Source: Valencia hispanica (Eukaryota > Chordata > Actinopteri > Cyprinodontiformes > Valenciidae). From it: a stretch of 64,000 nucleotides of DNA. The position numbers and the translations under genes were made by a program. The stretch's first letter is position 1; each line of letters opens with the position of its first letter. This document shows positions 13,301 to 23,100 of the stretch, piece after piece. The stretch spans positions 4,987,020-5,051,019 of the forward strand of contig OY747700.1 of assembly GCA_963556495.2 (NCBI GenBank), written 5' to 3'. Under the pieces are notes generated by a model. That model was not told the origin of the DNA. It did no database searches and saw only the letters and a list, made by a program, of their open reading frames with translations.

Positions 13301-13981
13301 TAAAAAATATCCCAATCACTACCTGTTAGCTCTAGTATCTTGGTCATTAATACTCTGCCTCAATTGTGAGAATTATGGGCTGTAAGCGCAGCTGAAACAA
13401 GCAGTCTGACCTAATCAGGTATTGAGGTTTTTATCAGTCCGTATCGCCGGCGCCCGTTCTAGACCCTCAGAGATCGGGGCTTTAAACCGGACCGGTTCTG
13501 CTTTTTGTTTTTACATTTTTACAAACTAAAGATTTTTTGGTAGATCAAAAAAAAAAATATTCAGATTTGAACTTTATCTCCTGTTAACTGAATTCTGCCC
13601 TCTGTTGTTCTCCCAGTGAGCGGCTCCGGTCTAAAACCGATCAGCGGCCCAGAACAAAGGAGGCGGAGCCTAACCGAGATGCATAAGAGGACCCAGAGGT
13701 ACGGCGACGGATGGCGGCGACCGTCTGTCTGCTCAGAGTCTGACTGTGTGTGATCTCTGCAGGCTGTACGAGCAGCTGGAGGAGGTGAAGCAGCAGAGAG
13801 CCGCCCGCGGCAGACAGGAGGACGGCGCCAAGAACCGCCTGAAGGCCAAGGAGTTCCACAGGGTAGGCGCTGACCTTTAACCCCGGAGAGGCTCCGCAGA
13901 TGAACCCGGGAGCTCATCTTATTCTCCGTCTTTCCACAGAAAACGTTACAGAAGCTCCGAGCCCAGCAGACCCGACGGTGA
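86..13981 (+). CDS. cep295: CEP295-like centrosomal protein, 3' part of the gene (15 exons)
   Basis: Partial gene; the 5' part lies left of the window. Exons: about 86-555, 648-866, 945-1042, 1481-1577, 4728-4937, 5019-5120, 8065-8102, 8388-8832, 8943-9116, 11167-11435, 11526-11675, 11752-12061, 13617-13698, 13763-13862, 13940-13981 (TGA 13979-13981). All have AG/GT borders and their phases join without a break, giving about 934 residues. Most of the protein is Ser/Pro/Glu-rich and low in structure. Recognisable blocks are SDSSIQRIIDRYTRELDISL in the exon at 4728, a basic stretch around QRKRQALIQRSKRR in the exon at 11752, and the ALMS-type C-terminus (RLYEQLEEVKQQ, KAKEFHRKTLQKLRAQQ) in the last three exons. 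CEP295 (Drosophila Ana1) drives conversion of new centrioles into centrosomes. The call over ALMS1 rests on remembered resemblance of the C-terminus and of the basic block. The first exon's acceptor (78, 85 or inside the repeat) is uncertain. Confidence 0.75.
138..434 (+). repeat. 33-bp minisatellite, nine units, probably exonic in cep295
   Basis: Nine head-to-tail 33-bp units with only two visible base differences (units 1 and 3). The period is a multiple of three. In the frame that continues into the downstream coding exon (codons starting at positions divisible by 3, open from 69) each unit reads PEPSRLLLHPP. The same unit contains a pyrimidine-rich run followed by CCACCAG, so it also resembles a splice acceptor. 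Reading frames on other frames and on the minus strand over this tract are by-products of the repeat. Confidence 0.85.
1249..1303. repeat. (TG)n microsatellite
   Basis: Imperfect TG dinucleotide run in the intron between the cep295 exons 945-1042 and 1481-1577. Confidence 0.9.
1578..2500. other. Intronic, no gene seen
   Basis: First part of the cep295 intron 1578-4727. AT-rich past 1900, no coding exon and no element I can name. The TATCG-rich stretch at 2300-2400 resembles MITE sequence but I could not define ends. Confidence 0.5.
2502..3737 (-). mobile_element. L2-group LINE, 3' part, minus strand
   Basis: The 3' end at about 2502 has the common fish L2 tail (TTTATTTATATAGCGCCAAA as read on plus). 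Farther in, the minus strand encodes decayed C-terminal reverse-transcriptase sequence: the region 3053-3277 reads ALVREADTLCLLLRPGLKLSFLI-like text, and 3590-3730 reads the [17 protein letters not shown] block. The L2 pieces at 33955, 41305, 42205, 58065 and 58815 are close relatives. Confidence 0.8.
3740..4114 (+). repeat. Composite repeat: LINE/SINE-like tail joined to a DNA element (copy 1)
   Basis: A tail with GTGAAGCACTTGGGTCGCC and AACGTTGAATGATTGAA is followed directly by GC-richer sequence ending in TTTATAAATGAGGCCCC (about 4098-4114). The same two parts occur in the same order, reverse-complemented, at about 38574-39260. The long reading frame 3820-4338 over this copy is chance. Confidence 0.6.
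4115..4727. other. Intronic, no gene seen
   Basis: End of the intron before the cep295 exon at 4728. No further exon or named repeat recognised. Confidence 0.5.
5121..6320. other. Intronic, no gene seen
   Basis: First part of the intron between cep295 exons 5019-5120 and 8065-8102. It looks repeat-derived, but I cannot assign a family or ends. Confidence 0.4.
6324..6734. mobile_element. AT-rich MITE, copy 1
   Basis: Runs from TAGGGATGTGTATCGGCAAG to CGTATCGATATTTTCTTAC and is rich in TATCG/CGATA near both ends. It shares an internal block (AACTAGATCTAGTTGATCC, then AACAAAGAAGGTGAAAACAG) with the copy at 9186-9468. Confidence 0.65.
6930..7936. mobile_element. hAT-like DNA element, about 1 kb
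   Basis: Ends are inverted: CAGAGGTGTCAAAAGTA at the left and TACTTGACACCTTTG at the right. The flanking octamers ATCAAAAG and ATCAACAA look like a diverged 8-bp target duplication, as expected for hAT. No intact transposase. An internal block at about 7360-7620 recurs inverted at about 40190-40540. Confidence 0.65.
9186..9468. mobile_element. AT-rich MITE, copy 2
   Basis: Same family as 6324-6734, with the block ACTAGATCTAGTTGATCCAC and ATATCGCGATATATC near the ends. It lies in the cep295 intron that follows exon 8943-9116. Confidence 0.65.
9470..10165 (-). mobile_element. Internally deleted Rex1/CR1-like LINE, split by a hAT MITE
   Basis: 9490-9629 matches the 3' region of the LINE at 20440-23660 (compare its 20560-20650). 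10017-10165 matches its endonuclease region (compare 22985-23100, TCCTGGATGACA then CTCTGTCTG). The parts in between are missing, and a MITE at 9630-10008 separates the two pieces. Confidence 0.65.
9630..10008. mobile_element. hAT-type MITE with perfect 8-bp target duplication
   Basis: 379 bp with terminal inverted repeats TAGGGCTGGGCGAT / ATCGCCCAGCCCTA. The octamer GCTAACAG flanks it at 9622-9629 and 10009-10016. It inserted into the LINE fragment 9470-10165. Confidence 0.9.
10277..10641. mobile_element. Second hAT-type MITE with perfect 8-bp target duplication
   Basis: 365 bp, starting TAGTGGTGTG and ending CAGCTCTA, with GATTC/GAATC-rich arms near both ends. The octamer TGAAAAAG flanks it at 10269-10276 and 10642-10649. 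Confidence 0.85.
10650..10995 (+). pseudogene. Tc1 transposase remnant, plus strand
   Basis: Decayed sequence with landmarks of the common fish Tc1 transposase gene in order: TAGTGGAAAGAAAAAGTGTG, TTTGGGGGAGATTCATGA, CATGGGCTACAACTGTTGG, AGAAGCATCTTACCTGG. No open frame. Confidence 0.55.
12062..13616. other. Intronic, no gene seen
   Basis: cep295 intron before the exon 13617-13698. The open frames near 12725-13192 (both strands) have no recognisable domain and no splice context. The sequence looks like old repeat. Confidence 0.5.
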
Positions 13982-14028
13982 CCTTCCACCAGTTTTAACT
14001 TATTTCATGATTTTTATTTTATTTATTT

Positions 14029-14048
14029 AATAAAACCCAAAAAATAAA
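14029..14048 (+). terminator. cep295 poly(A) signals
   Basis: AATAAA occurs on the plus strand at 14029-14034 and 14043-14048, 48 and 62 bp after the cep295 stop codon. Confidence 0.6.
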
Positions 14049-14064
14049 CGTACATTCAGATCAG

Positions 14065-14070
14065 TTTATT
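14065..14070 (-). terminator. ech1 poly(A) signal
   Basis: AATAAA on the minus strand (TTTATT on plus), about 118 bp after the ech1 stop codon. More copies lie at 14016-14030. The site faces the cep295 signals, so the two transcripts probably meet or overlap here. Confidence 0.55.
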
Positions 14071-14187
14071 AAGTAAAGAGGATTAGTTTGGAAAACAATT
14101 AGGAGGTTAACAGACTGGTTTCCGAGCTGCTCTCTGCTTCTCTATCAAGATGATTTTTGGTGATTTTTAAAAACCATCTGAAGTTCC

Positions 14188-17100
14188 TCACAGCTTGGAG
14201 AAAACAGTCTGTTTGGGGCTCTTCTTCTCCATGACGGCCTGAGCCGACTTCAACACATCCTGGGTCTGAAGCATGCTCATGTTCCACGTGGCCTGAAAGG
14301 AAACCACAGAGTTAGGCGAGAAACCCAGCAGCTGCACCGGAGCGCGGGAAGGAAGGTTCCTACCATGTAGTCGAGTCCCTCGGCGACGCTGTGATCCCTG
14401 GAGTAGATCAGGTTGAGCTTGGTGCCCTGCACCGCCACGGGGCTGCGCGCCGCCATCTCCGCCGCCATCTCCAGGGCTCCAGCCATCATGGCGTCCTTAT
14501 CTGGAAACACTCGGCTGTGGGGCGAATCAAGAGGTTCAAACTATGCGGCTTAAAAACTAAAATCCTGCTAAAACTGTTCTGTTAAATTACAAAAAAGTGT
14601 GTTTTAAATCCTCAAAACTTAACACAGTTGGGTCCATATACATCTATATTTATGCTTAGAAATTCTATAACTAGAAAAAGCTGTTATTTATTTGCATAAC
14701 AGCTGTGTGAATGCTGAATTTATTGACCGGAAATGCTTCTAGAATTGTTGAAAATTTGAAACAGCTTAAAATCTCCTTTTTGAAGCTTCATCTAAAGGAC
14801 ATATGTATAAAGTTGGACTGTAAAGTGCTTAAGAAAGTTGAAATGGCTGCTTGGTCACATTGGCTTAAAGCTAACAATCTTTCCCACCATATTCTGTTTA
14901 CTTTGTTGCTAAATAATAAAAGTGACAAGAATAAGTTTGAAGTCAGAAGAACTTCTGAAAACCAGAGTGCACACTCTGAGCCGTTGCCGGGGCAACCCAT
15001 TATAAAAAGCCTGAGAGCTGAAAAATGTGAATGTTTTTTAATCGATCAAATCTCAAAAATGGTAAAAGATATGCAAATTCTGAATAATACTGTAATAACC
15101 CAATCTGTTGTGACTAAGTGTAAGTTTTAATGTTTCTAGCTGAAAGTATGCAGGAGCTATTAAAGCTGAAAGAGGCAGAAGTTTTTGTAGAATTTTCAGG
15201 AATTGCCATTTATTTCAACGGGACCAAAAAAAATCAATAAAAATGATCAATTACTTGAAAATGGTAGAAGATTTCGACGAGAAAAAGCAGGAGCTTACCA
15301 CAGGAATGAGCTGAACGTTATACCAGAAGGGCTGAAACAGCTGAAAGTATGCTGAAGCTATTAAACAGCAAAAACTGGCGAAATAAATAGATAATTAAGA
15401 GAAAGAGATGCTTAACAGCATTCACACAATAAAGTACTGACTCCCAGCTTTTATTTGAGGCTCTACCAACAGGAACTGGACAGTTCCTTTATGTCATCAG
15501 TTCACCAGATTAAAGCCCTGGCTCCTCATTTATCAAACGTTCGTAGAAACTGTTCGATATTTTATCCTACGAATTAAATTCATAATATTCGTACGAAGAG
15601 TCAAAATCCAGATTTATCTAACGTGTGGTGGCCAGTCGTAAGCTTGTTCCTCTACAATCCTGTTGATTAAATCCAACAGGTGCATACCTATAGGTGGCTG
15701 TTCAGTCATTTGCATACAGCATGAACCATATTTGGTCACACTTCCTCTAACACATGCATTAAATCCTTACGTTCTTCCTGAAAATAATGGCCAAGAGGGC
15801 GGAAAAAATGAATTTCTGTGACACAGATTGAGGTGAAACATTAGTGGGGCCAAAAAAATAAGTCATGAACAGACTTTTTGGAAATAGTTGAGACAAACTT
15901 GTTTTAACACAGTTTTTGTCCTGTTAGTTCTGCTTCATGCCCCCTCTCCTCCAGCATGCAGCAGTTATATTCCTGCTATATTCCTCAGAGTTCATGCGGT
16001 CGGGACAGTGGAGAGGTTCCTGTTGGAAATAAAGGAACAAAATGGTTGGATATCAAAGTGAATCCAATAAAACGTCCCTCATCACACAGCTGGAGCAGAT
16101 CTTCTACTGGAGGTGAACAGATCACCACATTTTTTTATATTGGAGACGCTGCTTTGGCTGGCATCAGTAACCATGGAGACAGAGACAACCTGCTGCATCA
16201 ATAAGCAGGACCATCCAGTTTCCACTGTACAGTTTGCTAACCTTTAATTTATAAGTGGAACAACGTCCTGTTAAACTGAAGAGCTTGATATGACGAGTAA
16301 AATAATCACATGCAGAGCACAGACCTCCATGAAGCTCCTCACACCCCGCCGGATTGTGATTCACAGGATCTCCATGCATGATCACCCTCAAAATATCATC
16401 ATTTACTCCTTGGCAAATTTCTAACATTTCCTGAAAGTTTAATTAAAATCCCTCCATAACTTTTAGAGTTATTTTGCTGAAAGACAGACGGACGCCAACA
16501 TGAGCTCCTTGGTGGAGGAGATCAACTGATGAGATAAATATGTGCAGTTCCCCCGTTCTACCACTAGATGCTGTGGTCAGAGCTGTTCTTATATTTACGA
16601 ACATTTCTACGCAAAGATCCGTGCGTAAGTGCTGTTGATAAAAGAGAGCCCCGGGGTATTGGTGGTGTTCTCACATGTCTCTGTTGATGCCCGTTGACGA
16701 AAACACTAAACTTCTCTTTACAAAACACACAATCTTTCACTTCTAGCCAAGAATCAGCAAATTTACACAATTCTGGGTAGCTTATGGATCGCTTTGCTGC
16801 ATTCACGTGGAATCGAATACCCGCGCAAACCGCTGGCATAAAAGAACGCAAAAATGTCTACTAATTTACACACGCCAAACTCATTTTGATAACATGTCAA
16901 TAATCAACTTAATACCGAAGGTCCGATGGTGGAAACGGACCTCATGAGTTGTAGAACACAGTGGAGGCAGTGCGATGGCGAGGGTGCCTCAGGCTGCCAG
17001 TGGACGAGGTGCCTGATGAGAATTTATGAAAATAAAAACATTTAAGAGTGGAATAGTCTTGATTCAGTCACCTGATCTGAGGCCAGTTCCACCAGTTAAA

Positions 17101-20100
17101 GGCTAAACTGGGGACAGAAAGGCCCAAATGAGGTCTGATGGAGCAAGGACGAAACTTTAAGACGTATTTTCATTTATTTTATCATTTCTGAGCTGAAATA
17201 AAGACTGTTACAAATTTTGGCTCTACGCTCTGAATAAAAGCTGAAAGTCTTCGCTCAAACTCGTCTCCGTCCAACTATTCATGGACCCTACTATAAAGTT
17301 TGCCCTGGTTTCCTTTTATGCATTAGAAGTTTCCCTGGAGAACTTGGGAAGGTTTTCCTACCTGACCAGCCCGCTGCTCCTGGCCTCATCAGCGTACATC
17401 TTCCTGGCGGTCAGAGCCAGCTCGTTCACCAGGCTGCACAGATCAACACGCGACCTTTGAACCTCAGCAGACGCTCGGCCACGGTTCCGACGACGGTCGA
17501 TTTATTTATTTACCTGCGGCTGCCGATGACCTTGGGAAGCCTCTGCAGAGTTCCTACGTCCGCCGCCAGGCCGATGTCCACTTCCTGCGGAGACGAGAGT
17601 AACTGTTCGTCTGATCGCTCTCGAGTTAAAGGGATATTCCACCCGTAAGGGAAATTTAGTCTGTTGCCATCTTCCTCAGAGTTAGAAGAGTGTGAAAAAG
17701 CTTCTTTTTTTTTTTTACCAGCCCAGTTCTGTTTGCTTTAGCTTAGCTTAAACAATGGAAGTGAATGGTAACAGCTAGCATTTCGTGTGGAAAAAAAGTC
17801 ATGAAAATAACTCAATGTTGATCCAAATTATTCCTGGTGAACTCAATCATCTTATCGATTCCAAATGAAAATTAGTAAAACGAAGGAATTAAAGGAGCCG
17901 ATTTAGACTTGGGACTAGATTACGACAAAGCGCTGCTGTAAGCCGCCGCTACAAGGAGCAAGGATACGACACAGCGCCCGCAAAAGTCTCCTAAAAGTCA
18001 TTTACTCTTCCATAATTGCTGTTTAGTCAATAGACTTAAAGGGGACATATCATGAAAATTCCACTTTTTTAGCTCCTAAATGCTTTTTGATTTAGAGCGT
18101 CTGAGTGCAAAAAGCATAAATCTGTCACTCCATGCGTTGTGGAGATATTTTTGTCAAATGTTTTGGTTCATATTTTTTAAACCCTTCAGTTTTCTCTATT
18201 ATGTTTTTTTGAACTATTACGTCACAGTACTTGCACTGGAACCGCCAGACTTGGTCATGGATTTCCGCCAAAACGCCGAGCGAATCCGCCATCTTTATTT
18301 CTCGCTGTGAGTTTTAGGTGTGCGGAAAGTACAAGTGTCAAAATGTTCTGTTGTTGGGTGTATTAATCCGCACGACTCTTTACACCGTCTCCCAGCATCA
18401 GAACCGCTTCGAATTGCGTGATGTAAGTTTTATTTTTAATGGAAATGAGCCCGAATCTGTGGCTAAAGTGGTTTTTGTTTGCCCCAAACACTTCAAAGAC
18501 GATGTGCTTCAGTAACCTCCGCCAGTATCAACGAGGGTTTTCTGAAAGACTTCGTCTTATCGAGGGATCAATCCCTTCTGAATATGAAAATGGTGGACAC
18601 AGCACAGCGGTAAGCTCCAATTAACGCTAAAATGACAGCTAACTGTATTTTTGGACATTGTTTTGATAGCATTAGCATCTGACTTTCTGCGTACGTTAGC
18701 GCTATGTGCTAGATGTTTTTACACGTCTTTTTTAATCCTACCATCACAGGTAAAGGCAGAGTATAATTTATTACGTATGCCTATCTGGTTACGTACCCGT
18801 GTCTGTGTTTTAAGAGAGTTTGTTGACTGTAAACGTGGACAGGTTCAAAAGCTAACGTTTTTCCCTTTCTTCATGTAGCATACCTGCTTAGAGAACAAAG
18901 TTGTCATGATTTAGTACAATCTTCTCTTTACATCGTAAGAAAACCCACTTTTTATATCTTTGAAGTTCGTATTGATTTAGCTGTGGTAATTAAATGTTTC
19001 TGCAGTGCTAGGTTGCCAGTTCTCTATCAAACTACAAAAATGGCGGATTGGAAGGTTCAGCGACATTCTGACCTAATAACTGCAGTTTAACTATATATAG
19101 ACCACAATTAAATGATTTAGATGTAAAAAGGAAGAATTTAAAAGCATGGTATGTCCACTTTAAAACTACAGCAGTAAAAACTCTGCGCAGCTCACGCATT
19201 TGTGTTTACGTCGTGTCCTTGCGCCTTGCAGCGGCGGCTTACAGCGGTGCTTTGTCGTAATCTAGTCCCATGTCTAAATCGGCTCCTGTAATTGCTTCGT
19301 TTTACTTACTATTTTCATTTGCAATCGATATGATTATTGAGGTCACCAGGAATAAATACGATTATTGTTTAGTCATTTTGATCAGTTTAGCACACGAAAT
19401 GCTAGCTGTTACCATTCACTCGCATTGTTTATGCTAAGCTAATGCAAACGGACTGCTGCCAGATAAGGAGAATGACTGGGCTGGATACTAAATGCTTTTT
19501 CTCACTTATCTTACTCTGGGGAATATAGCAACAGACTAAAGTTCACTTAGGGGTGGAATATCCCTTTAAATTATTCTTGTTTTGGTGCCAGGAGGTTTAA
19601 AAAGTAGCTTTAAAGCCCAAAAGAGCCAGAGAGAAACCTACCTTAACCTGAAACCAGGCGTCCTGTGTGCACAGACGAATGTCGCAGGCTGTGATCAGGT
19701 CAACACCTGTAGAGTAAGAAAATAAATCATAATTAAACTTCTAATTATCAGTAACAGGGTTTTTATTATTCAAACTTTGTTCTTTTAAGTTGATCAGACT
19801 GTCTGAAACCGTCCTCTTGTAAGTCGTTACTTCCTCAAAAATAGGAAAGACAAAAGAACCTCCAAGCAGGAGAGTATTTCTTCTCCTAAACTTTTCTGAT
19901 TCTGCAGTCGGAGCAACAACTACGATGGTTAAGATAGGGGGGATCATGTTTCCATGACAACCTCTGTCACGTCTTTTTTTTTTTTGGGAGGCATCCCGGG
20001 GAACAAGCCGCCGTTCCTCTCCTACCATCACAAACATTGGTTCACAGCGAGACAAAGACTGAGGGTTATGTACGGTAGAGGATCTGTGAGGCTGTGGGCC

Positions 20101-23100
20101 TGATTCTCGTCCAAAGGCTTCAGGAACCCGTGGAAGGAAGATGTAAGTAAAAATAAAAACCTTTGGGCCGAAGAGAAGCGAAGACCGGAGAGGAACAGGA
20201 AGAAATGCTCAATCTATTATATTGATTCTTTACACACAGAAATACTTCAAACCTTTATTTATATTACATAACACTAATGTCTAAAGGTTATATTATGGTC
20301 TGCATGATCGATCACCAACACCCTGCTGGAGGAGGACAAGCCACAAAGGGTCATGGCTAAAGAAACTGGTTGTTCACACTGCTGTATCCAGGCATGCAAA
20401 TAGAAAGTCGAGTGGAAGGAAAAAGTGCAACAGGGATAATCAAATTCAATTCAATTCAATTCAAAAATACTTTATTGATCCCAGAGGGAAATTCAGTGTT
20501 GGTATAGCTCATATAATCAATTCTTTAAGGAGTTGTTGTAGATAATGATGGCTGTGGGCAGGAAGGATTTCCTGTAGCGGTCTGTATTGCAGCGAAACTG
20601 AAGAAGCCTCCGACTGAAGATGCTCTGTTGTTGTGTGACTGTCTCATGAAGAGGATGCTCAGGGTTGTCCATAATTTTTTTGATTTTATGAAGAATCCTT
20701 CTTTGCATTATCATCTCCAGATTTTCCACAGTTGTCCCAAGAACAGAACCAGAACCTTCTTCATCAGGTTGTTTAGCCTTTTTAAATCCCTGGCTCTGAT
20801 GCTGCTACCCCAACAGATGACGGCTGAAGAGATTACACTCTCCACAACAGACTTGTAGAAGATCTGCAGCATCTTGCTGCAAACCTTGAAGGACCTAAGC
20901 TTCCTCAAGAAGTACAGTCTGCTCTGTCCCTTCTTGTAGACGGCTTCACTGTTCAGTCTGTTGTCCAGGTGAACTCTGAGGTATTTATACTCCTCAACCA
21001 CCTCCACTTCTTCTCCCATGATGGAAACAGTGTTTGACTTATCCCTGTTTCTTCTGAAATCTACAATCATCTCCTTTGTTTTGTTCACATTCAAGGTGAG
21101 ACGATTGTTTCCACACCATGTCACAAAGCGGTCCACCAGCTCTCTGCATTCAGCTTCTTGTCCATCTCTGATACACCCGACAATTGCAGAGTCATCTGAG
21201 TATTTCTGCAGATGACAGGTCTCTGATTTGTACTGGAAGTCTGAGGTGTACAGAGAGAAAATGAATGGTGAGAGTACGGTCCCCTGTGGTGCTCCTGTGC
21301 TGCTGACCACCTGGTTTGACACACAATTCTTCAGTCTCACAAATTGTGGTCTGTTGGTCAGGTAGTCATTGATCCAGGCGATTGTTGAGGGCTCCACCTG
21401 TGTCTTCAGGAGTTTCTGACAAAGCAAATCAGGCTGAATTGTGTTAAATGCACTAGAGAAATCAAAGAACATGATCCTCACAGTGCTGCTTGCTTTGTCC
21501 AGATGACAGTGGGTTGGTTGAAGTAGGTGGATGATGGCATCTTCAACTCCAACTCCACAGCGATAAGCAAACTGCAGCGGGTCCTGATACGTTCTTGTTT
21601 GCTTACTCAGGGGTGCCAACAGGAGTCTCTCCAGGACCTTCATGATGTGGGATGTCAGGGCAACGGGTCTATAGTCATTGATGACTGATGGGTGAGTTCT
21701 TTTGGGTACTGGAACAAGGCAGGATGTCTTCCACAACACTGGAACCTTCTCCTGAGTTAAGCTAAGGTTGAAGAGGTGCTGCAGAATCCCACAGAGCTGC
21801 TCAGCACAGGCCTTCAGGACTCTGGGGCTGACACCATCTGGACCTGCAGCCTTGTTCCGGTTCAGTTTCTCCAGCTGCCTCTTCACCTGACTTTTGGAGA
21901 CAGACAAGTGGGAGGGGGAGGCAAAGGGGGTAGCAGCATTTCCTGACTTGGTTGAAGTCAAACTTGTGGAATTAGAAGAGTCCATGGCTGAGGTGAAGGA
22001 TAAAACATCCGAGGTGTAACAGGAAAGCTGTTGATCAGAGGAGAGTGGGATGTCTGTTTGGCTGGGAACAGGAGAGGAGGATGCTGAGCTAGTTCCTGAA
22101 CTGAACCTGTTGAAGAATGTGTTCAGTTCATTGGCTCTGTCCAGACTTCCATCTATCCAATCTTTCCTGTCCTTAAAACCTGTGATCTTTCTCATTCCTG
22201 ACCAGACATCTCTGATATTGTTCCTCTGTAGTTTGTTCTCCAGCTTCTTCCTGTATGCCTCCTTGCTGTCTCTGATCTTGACCTTAAGTTGCTTCTGTAT
22301 ACTCCTCAGTAATTCCCTGTCTCCCTCCCTGAAGGCTCTTTTTTTCTTGTTTAGCAGTTCCTTCAGGTCACTGGTGATCCAGGGTTTGTTATTAGGGAAG
22401 CATCTCACTGTTCTGGTGGGGATGATGTTGTCCACACAGAAGTTTATATAGTCAGTCACACACTCAGTCATGTCATTGATGTCCTCTCCATGTGCTTGGC
22501 AAAGAGTCATCCAGTCTGTGGTTGCAAAACAATCCTGCAGGGCTTCTTCAGCTTCCTGTGACCATTTTCTCACAGTTCGTTTTGTCACAGGTTGCCTCTG
22601 AACAAGGGGTTTATATTCTGAACAGAGAAAAACAAGATTGTGATCTGATTGTCCCAGTGGAGGTCTTGGTTTAGACATGTATGAATCCTTTACATTTGCA
22701 TAAAACAAATCCAAGGTCCTGTTTTCTCTTGTGGAGCAGCTGATAAACTGTTGAAATGTTGGAAGTGTAGTAGAGAGCGAGGCATGATTAAAATCACCAG
22801 ATATTGCCACAAATGCATTGGGGTGCTGTGTCTGTAGCTTAGCAACAATGGAACTGATGACATCACATGCATTGTCGGCAACGGCTGAAGGTGGAATGTA
22901 AACAACTGCCAAAATTACACTGGTGAACTCTCTTGGCAAATAATATGGACGAAAACTCACTGCCAAGAGTTCGAGATCTGGGCTGCAGAGACGACGCTTC
23001 ACAGCAACATGTCCTGGATGACACCATCTGTTGTTAACAAGCACTGCTACTCCACCACCTTTCCTTTTTCTGCTCGTCTTCAGATCTCTGTCTGCTCGTA

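Noticed and set aside
86..13981. Naming the first gene alms1
   Set aside because: ALMS1 also ends in an ALMS motif, but the KEFHRKTLQKLR-type end and the basic block before it recall CEP295 more. An alignment would settle it.
14711..15130. 139-codon plus-strand frame
   Set aside because: No domain, no splice signals that fit a gene, antisense inside an ech1 intron, repeat-like surroundings.
17630..19565. piggyBac assignment for the TTAA element
   Set aside because: piggyBac ends start CCC after TTAA. These start AGGG, and the nested copy has a THAP-like piece, which favours Kolobok/T2.
22050..22451. 133-codon plus-strand frame
   Set aside because: Antisense shadow of the LINE reverse-transcriptase ORF.
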